64,000 nt of DNA from Vibrio sp. SCSIO 43136 (GCF_023716565.1 NZ_CP071848.1:372001-436000), one strand, 5' to 3'. Shown: positions 46,857-59,800, counted from the first letter of the stretch. The notes: a model not told the origin generated them from the letters alone. Numbers and translations are program-made.

Positions 46857-48452
46857 ATGAATAAAGGATCTTTAGTTAACCGCCTACTACTTACTGTCGC
46901 ACTATTTGCAGGGTTGTACCTGCTGATAGCGGCGAGCTTTTTGTCGGTGTTTTATATGGATAAGGCCTTTGACACTGTAAAAGAAACTGAAGAAAAGTTA
47001 GTGCTTACTGTCACTAACTCAGCTTCAATTGCAGTATTTGTCGATAATCCAGAAATTGCCAATGAGGTGATGAATGCGCTGCTATTACATGACGAGTTTT
47101 TAGGTGTGCGTTTAAGAAGTATTGATGAAGTAGTTAGCTTTAGTGCATCCAAAGCTTCCAATCAGCCTCAGCCAAGCCAACCTGCCACTCAATATCCACT
47201 TTATTCTCCTATTGATGCCAGTGTAATTGGTTATCTCGAACTTGACATCAATCAGGGTTATATCGATGAACTCACCCAAAAGCAGGTCATGATCCAGCTA
47301 GTCGTGTTATCGGTACAAATCATGGTGTTGGTTTTTGCATTGGTATTTGCAGCTCGTCATATCGTGGGTTTCCCATTGCAATCTTTGGCAAAAAATCTAG
47401 CGAAAGTAAAACCAGGTAAAGCGGAAAAGTTGCCAATACGTGGTGATAATCAGCAAGATGAAGTTAACTTGGTCACTCAGAGTATCAATCACTTTGTTGA
47501 ATCTTCAGCCAAAGCGTTGGAGACAGAACGAGAGCTGCGCTCGACCATAGAAAAAATGGAGCAGCATTATCGCCACATTTTTGATACCACTCAGGTGGGG
47601 ATCTTGGTGCTGGATGAAAATGGCTGTTTGATCCACAAGAACCCAACCTTATTTGGTCGATTGATCCAAGAAAGCTATGAGCTGCTGGCTCTGCTGGAAA
47701 GTCAGCCTTTCTTTAAATTGGTGTTTGATGACCCTGATGCCGCATGGGCGCTTTCTGAGCAGGCCATGTCGAGCGGAGATGTCGCCGCTGGCGATTTGAG
47801 GATAAACAAAAAGTATCACCCTGAGCAGTGGGTACATATTTTGTTGTCGGCGTATCGAGACGACAAAACAGGTGAATGGTTTATCGAAGGCATTATGTAC
47901 GATATCACGGCTCGGGTGCAGCGTGAGCAAGATACTCTTTCGCTGGCGATAGAAGACCGCTTAACAGGGCTATCTAATCGCCTTGGTTGTGAGCGTTATA
48001 TTACTCAAGTACTTGAGCAATATCAGCAAGGGGCGGTCGTGGTGATGCTGATTGACTTAGATGGTTTTAAGCCTGTCAACGATCAGTATGGCCATGCAGC
48101 AGGTGACAAAGTGTTACAAGCCATCGCTGGCCGCTTGCTTAATTTGCCTTTAGATATGGGGCATCAAGTAGGACGCTTAGGTGGTGATGAGCTACTGGTA
48201 ATGATGGTCGTTGAGCAATACGATAAACAGCAAATGCAGTGGATTGCGCAAAAAATCGTTCAGGTGTGTTCAGAACCTATTTCTGTCTCTAGTGAAGTGA
48301 GTGTTAGGGTCACCTGTAGTGTTGGTATCAGCCATAGCTTGGTCGAGAGTGCGACTTTCGAACAGTTGGTGGGCGATGCTGATGAAGCCATGTACTACGT
48401 AAAAGAAAATGGGCGCAATGGTGTGTGCCATTACGCCCAGTTAGGAAGTTAA
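46857..48452 (+). CDS. Membrane GGDEF-domain protein (GGDEL), putative diguanylate cyclase
   Basis: 531 residues. TM1 about 8-33, a periplasmic domain of about 110 residues, TM2 about 145-167, HAMP-like linker, PAS-like domain (about 238-355), GGDEF domain (about 362-528). Substrate motifs are kept: LIDLDGFKPVNDQYGH (398-412), but the signature is LGGDELLVM (GGDEL at 442-446, Leu for the usual Phe). The inhibitory RxxD site is replaced by DMGH. Follows the PBP-like gene without a gap, suggesting one operon that senses a periplasmic ligand and makes or binds c-di-GMP. Convergent with barA. Confidence 0.82.
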   Translation: MNKGSLVNRLLLTVALFAGLYLLIAASFLSVFYMDKAFDTVKETEEKLVLTVTNSASIAVFVDNPEIANEVMNALLLHDEFLGVRLRSIDEVVSFSASKASNQPQPSQPATQYPLYSPIDASVIGYLELDINQGYIDELTQKQVMIQLVVLSVQIMVLVFALVFAARHIVGFPLQSLAKNLAKVKPGKAEKLPIRGDNQQDEVNLVTQSINHFVESSAKALETERELRSTIEKMEQHYRHIFDTTQVGILVLDENGCLIHKNPTLFGRLIQESYELLALLESQPFFKLVFDDPDAAWALSEQAMSSGDVAAGDLRINKKYHPEQWVHILLSAYRDDKTGEWFIEGIMYDITARVQREQDTLSLAIEDRLTGLSNRLGCERYITQVLEQYQQGAVVVMLIDLDGFKPVNDQYGHAAGDKVLQAIAGRLLNLPLDMGHQVGRLGGDELLVMMVVEQYDKQQMQWIAQKIVQVCSEPISVSSEVSVRVTCSVGISHSLVESATFEQLVGDADEAMYYVKENGRNGVCHYAQLGS

Positions 48453-48461
48453 CGATTAAGC

Positions 48462-51251
48462 TTACTCATCACCAATGTAAGGTTTTGCCGCCGCTAAGAC
48501 TTTCTCCATCTCATCTTGTAGCTCAAATAACTCAGGTTCAACAGCCTCGATGGATTCGCCTGAGCGTAACGATTTTTCAATCAATGCACACAGCTGTTTA
48601 AGCCTTGGCACACCACTGTAGGAGCAACTGCCATGCAGTTTGTGGATATGGTGGACGAGTTGATCGCCGTCTTGCTCCTCACTATCGAGCAGGGTCTCAA
48701 CAAAATCACTCACCTCATGGATGTAATCCACCAGCATCTGAAGCATCTCTTTGGCAAGGTCTTCTTTATTGGCAGCCTGTTTCAGTGCTTGAGGCCAGTC
48801 AATGATCACATCAATGCTTTGTGGTGCACTTTCTTCAGGCGCTGCAAAGGCGTTTTTATCCAGCTCGAGTTTATCCACTTGCTGCTCGCTTGTATGCGGG
48901 CTCCAATGGACAAGAACCTGTTGCAAGACGTGCTCTTCTATCGGTTTGGTTAGGTAGTCATCCATACCCGCGTTAAGCAGTCGGTCTCGTTCACCTGCCA
49001 TGGCGTGAGCGGTAACCGCAATTACAGGGGTATGAGAGTTAAGGGTCGTTTTCTTAACTTCTTCACACGCCGTGACTCCGTCCATTTTCGGCATTTGAAT
49101 ATCCATCAAGATAATATCAAATGCTTGCTGCTGAGCTTCCCGCACCGCTTCTTCACCATTGTTGCAGGTGACCACGTGCTCAACACGTTCTTTCAGCAGG
49201 GCAGAAATGAGTTTTAAATTCGCTTTGTTATCATCAACCGCCATGACTTTTAGCGGCAATCGCTCAGATTCAATAACGGGTTCATCTGCTGGCAGTTCAT
49301 GCCACTCAGCGTCTTCTGTCATCAGGCTCATCAGTAACTTACGGCGTGAAAGCGGCTTGGTGATACTAATAGCATCGGTTTGGGCGGCAATATGCTCGGC
49401 CAGCGCAAGCTCGTTGCTTGGCAAGCCTACAACGACTCTTGAGCCTAACTCGATGGCTCGATTGACCCATTGCTCCACTTTCTCCAACGGGTGTTTTTGA
49501 TTTGGAGACAAGTTAAGTAATACAAAGTCATGTTTATCAATGGCTTCTGGCAAGCTAGAGCGATAGGTTACCACAATGCCTTCTTGGCTGAGTTGCTGCT
49601 GAACCACGGATGCGGCTTGCATGTTTGGCTCAACCAGCAATAAGCGTTTGCCTTTAAAGTATTTGGTATCTACATCCGCTGACATCGGAATATCACTGCT
49701 GGCAACGCGGATGGTAAACCAGAACGTAGAACCTTGGTGCAGACGACTGGTCAAGCTGATTTCACCGCCCATCTGACCTACCAGTTTCTGGGTAATAACC
49801 AAACCTAGCCCTGTGCCGCCATAACGACGAGAGATACTGGCATCTGCTTGGCTAAAGGCTTGGAATAGCTGAGCTTGCTGGCGCTCCGAGATCCCGATCC
49901 CGGTATCACGCACCATAAACTGGATCTCGATGGCATCTTCTTTTTGTGAACGAAGCTCAACGCTGATATCGATGTTGCCGCGCTCGGTAAACTTGATCGA
50001 GTTACCGACCAAGTTGGTCAAAATTTGCTGGATACGTAGTGGATCACCAACCAAACCTGCTGGGATCTTAGGATCAATTTTAAGTGTGAGTTCCAGCCCT
50101 TTTTCGTGGGCGCTGGTTGCTTGTAGCGCCGCCACTTCTTCAAGACACTCTTGGAACTCGAATGGGATGTTTTCGAGTGCGAGTTTACCTGCTTCGAGTT
50201 TGGAGAAGTCGAGAATATCGTTGATGATGCTCAGTAGGTTGTTGGCCGAGCGCTCGATAGTGACAAGATAATCTTCCTGACTAGGGCTAAGGCGAGTTTT
50301 TAGCATCTGACGGGTAAAGCCAATCACACCATTAAGCGGGGTTCGCAACTCGTGGGACATGTTAGCCAAGAACTCTGATTTCACTCTCGCCGCTTCTTGA
50401 GCACGCTTTTTAGCAATGTCGAGTTCAACGTTTTGTATCTCAAGCTGCTCAAGGGTTTCTCGTAGATCCGAGGTAGCTTGGTCGATGCTGTGCTGCATTT
50501 CAACATGGTACTCAGACAGTGACATCGCCATGGCGTTGATACCGTTTTTGAGTGAATCCAACTCACCATGCATCTTGCCTTCAATTCGCACATCAAGGTG
50601 CCCACGGCGAATACGGTCAACCATGTTTTTCATGTTAGTGATCGGTAAGGTCACATCACGCATCAGGCGATAGGCAAACACCCCTGATAGGCCGAGGCCC
50701 AAGGCTAATACTAGTAGGGCGGCAAAAATTTCTTGGTATTGCTGCAAGCGAAGCGCTGAAAGGTCCAGCTCAATGGCGATGTAACCCAATGCTTGGTTTA
50801 GTTCAGTGCTGCCTCCTTGGCCCGGTGCAAACTGACCTTCCGCCAAAATCGGAGTTCGGATGATCAAGTTAGTATCGACCAACTCAATGGTACTGAGTAA
50901 TGGGATTGGCTGTTCAGGCGGAAAGGTCAAAGCGGCAAATCGAGGGTGAAAGTTCGAGGTAACAAACAATTCATGTTTTGAATCGAACACCGCAATACTG
51001 CGAATAATGTCAGAGTTCTTACGATGAGCGTAACTGATCAGCCGTCTAACCGCTTCACGGCTTTGTTGCGTCATACCGTACTCACTGGCGATAGCCAAGG
51101 GTTCAGCCACGCTCAAACCGGTCGAAATAAGCTGAGATTCAAGGTCGTTGTAGCGGTTGGAGGTAAAAAAAGCACTCAAAAGCAAACCGATGATCAGGGT
51201 CGGTGCTAGGGTTAATGTAATTACACGTGCTCTTAAGCCGTATCGGGTCAT
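48462..51251 (-). CDS. barA: BarA/VarS hybrid sensor kinase
   Basis: 929 residues. TM1 about 10-30, periplasmic loop, TM2 about 174-194, HAMP (about 196-250), HisKA with FLANMSHELRTPLNGVI (His300), HATPase (NLVGNSIKFTERG, DTGIGIS, GGTGLGLVI), a degenerate receiver-like stretch, a REC domain with DIILMDIQMPKMDG, and a C-terminal Hpt domain with HKLHGSCSYSG (His about 870). Full phosphorelay that phosphorylates UvrY/VarA and so controls the CsrB-type sRNAs. Convergent with the GGDEF gene, divergent from rlmD. Confidence 0.95.
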   Translation of the reverse strand: MTRYGLRARVITLTLAPTLIIGLLLSAFFTSNRYNDLESQLISTGLSVAEPLAIASEYGMTQQSREAVRRLISYAHRKNSDIIRSIAVFDSKHELFVTSNFHPRFAALTFPPEQPIPLLSTIELVDTNLIIRTPILAEGQFAPGQGGSTELNQALGYIAIELDLSALRLQQYQEIFAALLVLALGLGLSGVFAYRLMRDVTLPITNMKNMVDRIRRGHLDVRIEGKMHGELDSLKNGINAMAMSLSEYHVEMQHSIDQATSDLRETLEQLEIQNVELDIAKKRAQEAARVKSEFLANMSHELRTPLNGVIGFTRQMLKTRLSPSQEDYLVTIERSANNLLSIINDILDFSKLEAGKLALENIPFEFQECLEEVAALQATSAHEKGLELTLKIDPKIPAGLVGDPLRIQQILTNLVGNSIKFTERGNIDISVELRSQKEDAIEIQFMVRDTGIGISERQQAQLFQAFSQADASISRRYGGTGLGLVITQKLVGQMGGEISLTSRLHQGSTFWFTIRVASSDIPMSADVDTKYFKGKRLLLVEPNMQAASVVQQQLSQEGIVVTYRSSLPEAIDKHDFVLLNLSPNQKHPLEKVEQWVNRAIELGSRVVVGLPSNELALAEHIAAQTDAISITKPLSRRKLLMSLMTEDAEWHELPADEPVIESERLPLKVMAVDDNKANLKLISALLKERVEHVVTCNNGEEAVREAQQQAFDIILMDIQMPKMDGVTACEEVKKTTLNSHTPVIAVTAHAMAGERDRLLNAGMDDYLTKPIEEHVLQQVLVHWSPHTSEQQVDKLELDKNAFAAPEESAPQSIDVIIDWPQALKQAANKEDLAKEMLQMLVDYIHEVSDFVETLLDSEEQDGDQLVHHIHKLHGSCSYSGVPRLKQLCALIEKSLRSGESIEAVEPELFELQDEMEKVLAAAKPYIGDE

Positions 51252-51472
51252 GTTCTCATTACTGTTTGAATGTGGGAAAATACGCGCTTGGGCATCAAAC
51301 CTTAAGCAAGGTATAGCTGCTGGAAGAGAAACCGTCTAGTATGCGCAGCTCAACAAAATCTGAGCAGATCAAGCGGCTAGCTTAATCAAACCTGAGTCGT
51401 TCCACAATCGCCACACGATTAAATAGTGATAGTGGCGGATAAACTAGCACTGAGTAATAGGCAATATCTAAT

Positions 51473-52789
51473 ATGGCGCGTATTTATAAGCCGAGCAAAA
51501 AGAAGCAAATTGACACCAAACACCAAGCGGTCATGGTGAATAAACTCGATCACCACGGAGCAGGTATCGCTCACCTTAACAATAAACCCGTGTTCATCGA
51601 AGGTGCTTTGCCCGGCGAAGAAGTGCTGGTGCAATTGACGGAGCAAAAGAGCAAGTTCGCCAAAGCAAACCTTATCAAGGTGCTTAAGCCAAGCGATGAA
51701 CGCATCAAGCCAGTTTGTCGTCATTACCACAGTTGTGGCGGTTGTAACATGCAGCACCTTGAAGAGTCTGCTCAGCTTAGCTACAAGCAAAAATCTCTTT
51801 CTGATCTGATGAGAAAGTTTGCGGGTGAAACACTCACTCTGAGCGAACCGATTGTCAGCAAAACGACGGGCTATCGCCGCAGAACTCGTATCGCACTGCT
51901 TTGGGATAAGAAAACCAAGCAATTGATGTTTGGTTTTCGTCGTAAAGCGAGTAAGCAGATCATTAATATTGATAGCTGCTCAGTCTTAGCCAGCGAGCTT
52001 AATGAACTGCTTGTGCCGTTGCATGAGCTATTAAAGGGTTTTGCCAATCCAGAAAAGTTCGGCCATTTAGAGCTGGTGAAAGCGGATTCAGGACGTGTGG
52101 TTTTACTGCGTCATGCAGGTGACTTAAAAGCCAAAGATCGCCAAGCACTGATTGACTATGGGCAAGAAAACCAGCTAACGGTTTACTTGGTGCCAGAAGC
52201 TGGAAAGCTAGAGCTTTTGTGTGGTGAGGTGCCTTATTACCAAGAGGTCGGTACTAAACAGCAGTTTACTCCCAATAACTTCATTCAGGTAAACCAAACT
52301 GTCAATCAACAGATGGTGTCTCAAGCCTTGGCTTGGTTGGATGTTCAGCCTCAAGAGAAAGTGCTCGATCTCTTCTGTGGCATAGGTAATTTCAGCCTAC
52401 CTCTGGCAAAACTAGCCCAATCCGTGGTGGGTATTGAAGGAGTAGACGCTATGGTAGAGCGAGCCACTGCCAACGCTAAGCTCAATCAATTAAGCAATTG
52501 TCAGTTCCATCAAGCCAACCTTGAAGAGCCATTGATTGAGGCAAGTTGGGCAAAGTCTCAGTTTGATAAAATTTTGCTCGATCCTGCCCGAGCAGGTGCT
52601 CAAGGCGTGATCGAACAGCTAGGGGAATTTAACCCTAAAGCGATAGTCTATGTCTCTTGTAACCCTGCAACCTTAGCCAGAGATAGTCAAAGTTTGCTCA
52701 ATCAGGGATACAGGCTTGAGCGTCTAGGGATGCTGGATATGTTCCCACAAACCAGTCATCTAGAAAGCATGGCATTATTCGTTAAATAA
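51473..52789 (+). CDS. rlmD: RlmD, 23S rRNA m5U1939 methyltransferase
   Basis: 438 residues. N-terminal TRAM domain ([26 protein letters not shown]), 4Fe-4S ligands [15 protein letters not shown] (about 82-96), SAM motif [16 protein letters not shown], and the catalytic [12 protein letters not shown] / [13 protein letters not shown]. Upstream of relA, as in E. coli. Confidence 0.96.
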   Translation: MARIYKPSKKKQIDTKHQAVMVNKLDHHGAGIAHLNNKPVFIEGALPGEEVLVQLTEQKSKFAKANLIKVLKPSDERIKPVCRHYHSCGGCNMQHLEESAQLSYKQKSLSDLMRKFAGETLTLSEPIVSKTTGYRRRTRIALLWDKKTKQLMFGFRRKASKQIINIDSCSVLASELNELLVPLHELLKGFANPEKFGHLELVKADSGRVVLLRHAGDLKAKDRQALIDYGQENQLTVYLVPEAGKLELLCGEVPYYQEVGTKQQFTPNNFIQVNQTVNQQMVSQALAWLDVQPQEKVLDLFCGIGNFSLPLAKLAQSVVGIEGVDAMVERATANAKLNQLSNCQFHQANLEEPLIEASWAKSQFDKILLDPARAGAQGVIEQLGEFNPKAIVYVSCNPATLARDSQSLLNQGYRLERLGMLDMFPQTSHLESMALFVK

Positions 52790-52891
52790 CCGCTGGTTAG
52801 TGGTACAATTTGCGAAAACCTGCTTAGGAAGCAGTAGAATAATAAAACCACAGCTATCAATAGCGGTGGTTAATAAAAGGATAAGGAAAAA

Positions 52892-55114
52892 ATGGTCGCA
52901 GTAAGAAGCGCACACTTAACGTCAGAAGAAGAGTTCGAACTAGAGTCTTGGGTGAAAAGCTTGGGGCAAGACGGTAAAACCAGCAATAAGCTGATCAAAG
53001 TTTACCGTCAGTGCGAAGACTTGCTCGAAGGGAACGAGCAGGCGCAACTTCTGTTATGGCGTGGTCGGGAGATGATTGAAATCTTAATCACGCTATCGAT
53101 GGATAAAGCAACTTTGGTTGCTGCGCAGCTGTTTCCGTTAGCAAGTTCAGGCGTGATGGATTCTGAATACTTGCAAGAAGCTTACGGTAAAGAGATCGTT
53201 AAGTTGGTGGAAGGCGTCGATGAGATGGCGGCTATCGGTCAGCTTAACGTGACGATGGAAGGCTCCGCTGCATCCTCGCAGGTGGATAATGTGCGCCGTA
53301 TGTTGCTTTCTATGGTGGATGATTTCCGTTGCGTAGTTATCAAGCTTGCCGAGCGTATCTGTAACCTTATTGAGGTGAAAAAAGCCCCAGATGAGGTACG
53401 CCGTGCTGCAGCCAAAGAGTGTGCCAACATCTATGCCCCGCTAGCGAACCGCCTTGGCATTGGTCAGTTAAAGTGGGAGATCGAGGATTACGCCTTTCGC
53501 TATCAGCATCCTGAGACTTACAAGCAGATTGCCAAACAGCTCTCTGAGCGCCGTATTGTGCGTGAGCAATACATCAAAGACTTTGTTGATGACCTCACTT
53601 CCGAGATGAATGTTTCTGGCATCAACGCAGAGGTGAGTGGTCGCCCAAAACATATCTACAGTATCTGGCGTAAGATGCAGAAAAAGGGCTTAGCGTTTGA
53701 TGAGCTGTTTGATGTGCGGGCGGTGCGTATCATCGCCGACAAGCTTCAAGACTGTTACGGCGCACTAGGTACGGTGCATACCAAGTACAAACACCTACCG
53801 AGTGAGTTTGACGACTACGTTGCAAACCCTAAACCTAACGGCTACCAATCTATCCATACGGTGATCTTAGGCCCTGAAGGCAAAACTATTGAAATCCAGA
53901 TCCGTACTAAGCAGATGCATGAAGAGTCGGAGCTAGGTGTTGCTGCGCACTGGAAATACAAAGAGGGCAGCAGCGGTGGTCGCAGTGGCTATGATGAGAA
54001 GATCACTTGGCTGCGTAAACTGCTCGATTGGCAAGAAGAGATGTCAGATTCTGGCGAAATGCTCGATGAGCTTCGAAGCCAAGTATTTGATGACCGTGTC
54101 TATGCGTTTACCCCAAGAGGTGATGTTGTTGACCTGCCAATGGGTGCAACACCGCTTGATTTTGCTTACCACATTCACTCTGAAGTGGGTCACCGTTGTA
54201 TTGGTGCAAAAGTGGGTGGCCGCATAGTGCCATTTACTCATAAATTGGCCATGGGTGATCAAGTTGAAATCATCACAGCCAAAGAGCCTAATCCATCCCG
54301 AGATTGGCTAAACCCAACCACAGGTTTTGTACACTCAGGCCGAGCCCGCGCTAAAATTAATGCTTGGTTCCGCAAGCAAAGCCGCGAGAAAAACCTTGAA
54401 GCGGGGCGTGAAATTCTAGAAGCCGAACTGCAAAAGATTGGTGCAACGATTAAAGATGCCGAGCGGTATGCGCTGAAGCGTTTTAACGTAAATACTGCCG
54501 ACGAACTGTTTGTTGGCGTAGGCAGTGGCGACTTGCGCATCAACCAGATCGTTAACCACATTAATGCACTGGTGAACAAGCCAACGGCGGAAGAAGAAGA
54601 CCAACAAGTACTGGAACGACTGCAAGAGTCGGAAAGTAAAGCACAAGCGCATAGTCGACCTAAGAAAGATGCCGTAGTGGTTGAAGGGGTCGATAATTTG
54701 ATGACCCACCTTGCTAGATGCTGTCAGCCGATCCCAGGAGATGAAATCAAAGGTTACATCACCCAAGGGCGAGGCATTTCAGTACACCGCGCTGATTGTG
54801 AACAACTAGAAGAGCTCAGCCATCACGCACCAGAGCGTATTATTGATACGGTGTGGGGCAGTGGCTTTGTTGGTTCTTATATCATTACGGTACGAATTGA
54901 AGCCCTAGAGCGCAGTGGTTTGCTCAAAGACATTACCACCTTGTTTGCTAACGAGAAGGTAAAAGTATCGAGCATGAAGAGCCGTAACGACTATAAACGT
55001 CAGATCTCAATCATGGACTTTCATTTAGAAGTCACCAATGTGGATGGCCTATCGCGTATCATGACACGTATTGAGCAGATCAAAGATGTGCTTACCGTGA
55101 AACGCTTGGGTTAA
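52892..55114 (+). CDS. relA: RelA, (p)ppGpp synthetase I
   Basis: 740 residues. The N-terminal HD hydrolase region is degenerate (no HDxxED motif). The synthetase carries GRPKHIYSIWRKM, DVRAVRIIADKLQDCYGALG, the EFDDYVANPKPNGYQSIHT stretch (EFDD marks a monofunctional synthetase) and WKYKEG. TGS domain (VYAFTPRGDVVDLPMGATPLDFAYHIHS) and ACT domain follow. Makes pppGpp on stalled ribosomes. A hairpin (52847-52870) lies in the leader. Confidence 0.97.
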   Translation: MVAVRSAHLTSEEEFELESWVKSLGQDGKTSNKLIKVYRQCEDLLEGNEQAQLLLWRGREMIEILITLSMDKATLVAAQLFPLASSGVMDSEYLQEAYGKEIVKLVEGVDEMAAIGQLNVTMEGSAASSQVDNVRRMLLSMVDDFRCVVIKLAERICNLIEVKKAPDEVRRAAAKECANIYAPLANRLGIGQLKWEIEDYAFRYQHPETYKQIAKQLSERRIVREQYIKDFVDDLTSEMNVSGINAEVSGRPKHIYSIWRKMQKKGLAFDELFDVRAVRIIADKLQDCYGALGTVHTKYKHLPSEFDDYVANPKPNGYQSIHTVILGPEGKTIEIQIRTKQMHEESELGVAAHWKYKEGSSGGRSGYDEKITWLRKLLDWQEEMSDSGEMLDELRSQVFDDRVYAFTPRGDVVDLPMGATPLDFAYHIHSEVGHRCIGAKVGGRIVPFTHKLAMGDQVEIITAKEPNPSRDWLNPTTGFVHSGRARAKINAWFRKQSREKNLEAGREILEAELQKIGATIKDAERYALKRFNVNTADELFVGVGSGDLRINQIVNHINALVNKPTAEEEDQQVLERLQESESKAQAHSRPKKDAVVVEGVDNLMTHLARCCQPIPGDEIKGYITQGRGISVHRADCEQLEELSHHAPERIIDTVWGSGFVGSYIITVRIEALERSGLLKDITTLFANEKVKVSSMKSRNDYKRQISIMDFHLEVTNVDGLSRIMTRIEQIKDVLTVKRLG

Positions 55115-55138
55115 ACTTAGCGCCACAAGTAAAATTAT

Positions 55139-55175
55139 TAGCGAGCAGTGCTTAACATCACTGCTCGTTTTTTTA
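55139..55175 (+). terminator. relA terminator
   Basis: GCGAGCAGTG-CTTAACAT-CACTGCTCGTTTTTTT, 25 bp past the stop and just before the mazG ribosome site. Confidence 0.85.
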
Positions 55176-55187
55176 TGAGGAAATATT

Positions 55188-55991
55188 ATGAGTCACCCAA
55201 TTGAACAGTTAGTCGCAATCATGGCAAAGCTACGTGATCCAGAGGTTGGATGCCCTTGGGATAAGAAGCAGACGTTTGAGAGTGTTGTGCCATACACCAT
55301 TGAGGAAACCTATGAAGTGGTCGATGCCATCCATAATCAAGATTGGGATAACCTCAAAGAAGAGTTGGGTGACTTACTGTTTCAGGTGATTTTTTACAGC
55401 CAAATGGCCGATGAGAAAGGGTTGTTTGATTTTTCTGAGGTGGTGGAAACCGTTAATGAAAAGCTGACTCGCCGCCACCCACATGTTTTTTCAGAGGTTG
55501 AGTTTGAAGACGAAGCCGCCATTAACGCTAACTGGGAAGCAGAAAAAGCCAAAGAGAAATTTCAAGCAGGTAAATCTGAGCAAAGTGTTCTAGACTCAAT
55601 ACCAGCTTCCATGCCCGCACTTTTACGTGCTACAAAGATACAAAAGAAAGTAGCCAAACACGGATTCGATTGGGACTCTTTGGGGCCAGTGGTTGAAAAA
55701 GTGCAAGAAGAGATCGAAGAAGTGATGGAAGAGGTCATTCAAGTGACCCCTGATGAAGACAAAATCGAGTCTGAATTGGGAGATTTGTTGTTTGCGACGG
55801 TAAATTTTGCGCGACATTTGAAAAAAGATCCTGAGGTCGCTTTGAGCAAAGCGAACCAAAAATTCGCCAATCGATTCTTCGAAGTCGAAAAATTGGTGGC
55901 AAATGAAGGAAAAAGGTTAGAAGATTGTTCGCTAAAACAGTTAGATGGATACTGGGACCAAGTAAAACGGGTCGAAATGCGCAACAAATAG
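55188..55991 (+). CDS. mazG: MazG, nucleoside triphosphate pyrophosphohydrolase
   Basis: 267 residues, two MazG repeats. First: CPWDKKQTFESVVPYTIEETYEVVDAI...EELGDLLFQVIFYSQMA (about 20-72). Second: VQEEIEEVMEEV...ESELGDLLFATVNFARHL. The EExxD/E metal motifs are intact. Hydrolyses all NTPs and can lower (p)ppGpp. ATG preceded by GAGG, 73 bp after relA across a terminator. Confidence 0.95.
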   Translation: MSHPIEQLVAIMAKLRDPEVGCPWDKKQTFESVVPYTIEETYEVVDAIHNQDWDNLKEELGDLLFQVIFYSQMADEKGLFDFSEVVETVNEKLTRRHPHVFSEVEFEDEAAINANWEAEKAKEKFQAGKSEQSVLDSIPASMPALLRATKIQKKVAKHGFDWDSLGPVVEKVQEEIEEVMEEVIQVTPDEDKIESELGDLLFATVNFARHLKKDPEVALSKANQKFANRFFEVEKLVANEGKRLEDCSLKQLDGYWDQVKRVEMRNK

Positions 55992-56118
55992 CTTTTGCGC
56001 AGAATTGATTTGAAGCAAAAAATAAAAAATTTGAATGTGATAAGTTTCACGTTGTGGCGATAAGGGTCTTTTGGTATATTTGCTTCCCGTCCAGAAGACT
56101 TCCATTTCCCATCATTAA

Positions 56119-57777
<1,659 letters not shown>

Positions 57778-57783
57778 AAGGAT

Positions 57784-57818
57784 ACGGGCAGTGACAAGGT
57801 GTTACTGCCCTTTATATT
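57784..57818 (+). terminator. Hairpin between pyrG and eno
   Basis: GGGCAGTGAC-AAGGT-GTTACTGCCC then TTTATATTTC; a weak U-tract, likely a partial terminator that lets some read-through into eno. Confidence 0.65.
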
Positions 57819-57834
57819 TCGACATTAAAATTGA

Positions 57835-59151
<1,317 letters not shown>

Positions 59152-59192
59152 TTAAATCCTGATTTGGATTTATAGCTAAGACTTAGCTTTGA

Positions 59193-59222
59193 TAAACGCC
59201 CTCGGTTTCCGGGGGCGTTTTG
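59193..59222 (+). terminator. eno terminator
   Basis: AAACGCCCTCGG-TTT-CCGGGGGCGTTTTGTGTTTT with a one-base mismatch. CGGTAAACGGTTAACGG words follow at 59230. Confidence 0.85.
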
Positions 59223-59319
59223 TGTTTTATCGGTAAACGGTTAACGGACGCTATCGCTAACGGTAAAAGGGAAGAGCAGTTTTCTGTGAGGCTTGACGCT
59301 AATATTGAAGAACTTAATC

Positions 59320-59396
59320 TTTACCGTTTACCGTTTACCGTTTCCCGTTTACCGTTTACCGTTTCCCGTTTCCCGTTTCCCGTTTACCGTTTACCG
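59320..59396. repeat. 7-bp tandem array TTTACCG/TTTCCCG, left half
   Basis: Eleven in-phase 7-mers from 59320 to 59396: units 1-3, 5-6, 10-11 are TTTACCG, units 4 and 7-9 are TTTCCCG. Upstream (59230-59275) are inverse-sense words (CGGTAAACGG, CTAACGGTAAAAGGG). The array runs into the IS element; its right half continues at 60651. Confidence 0.9.
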
Positions 59397-59444
59397 TTGA
59401 TACGACCCCAATAAAGTAGACACCTAATTAAAGGATTAGGTGTC

Positions 59445-59759
59445 ATGCAAGTCACATCTCGTAGAAAATACTCAGAAGAATTCAAACGTAATGCTGTTAA
59501 GCGATCATTAGAGTCTCCAGATACGGTAAAGTCTGTTGCTATAGCTTTGGGAATTAGCCCTAAAATCTTGAGCAAATGGAGAGCAACGATGACTACTCGA
59601 AAAAAGCCAGCTAAACCAATCCCAAACAAAGGGCCAAAAAAATCTCTAGCTCAGCTCGAAAAAGAAAACCGTGAGTTAAAGAAACGCCTTGAAATGGCTG
59701 AGATGGAGAACGAATTCTTAAAGGAAGCGAAAGCTTACTTCGACAGCCTAAAAGAGTAA
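59445..59759 (+). CDS. IS3-family OrfA (InsE-like DNA-binding subunit)
   Basis: 104 residues. N-terminal helix-turn-helix (YSEEFKRNAVKRSLE, VKSVAIALGISPKILSKWR) and a leucine-zipper-like coiled coil (LAQLEKENRELKKRLEMAEM) near the C-terminus. Binds the IS ends. A CTAAAAG slippery sequence (59748-59754) near its stop can shift ribosomes by -1 into orfB, giving the OrfAB transposase. Confidence 0.9.
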   Translation: MQVTSRRKYSEEFKRNAVKRSLESPDTVKSVAIALGISPKILSKWRATMTTRKKPAKPIPNKGPKKSLAQLEKENRELKKRLEMAEMENEFLKEAKAYFDSLKE

Positions 59760-59800
59760 GGTTTGAACATATTTTTAAGCGGACGAAGAACACCTTACCT

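Noticed and set aside
48605..50673. Several rightward open frames opposite barA
   Set aside because: They mirror the codon pattern of the barA reading frame and lack ribosome sites and recognisable domains.
59220..59414. Open frame through the heptamer array after eno
   Set aside because: A period of 7 bp keeps all frames open and yields a repetitive LPFTVSR peptide; no start signal and no plausible protein.
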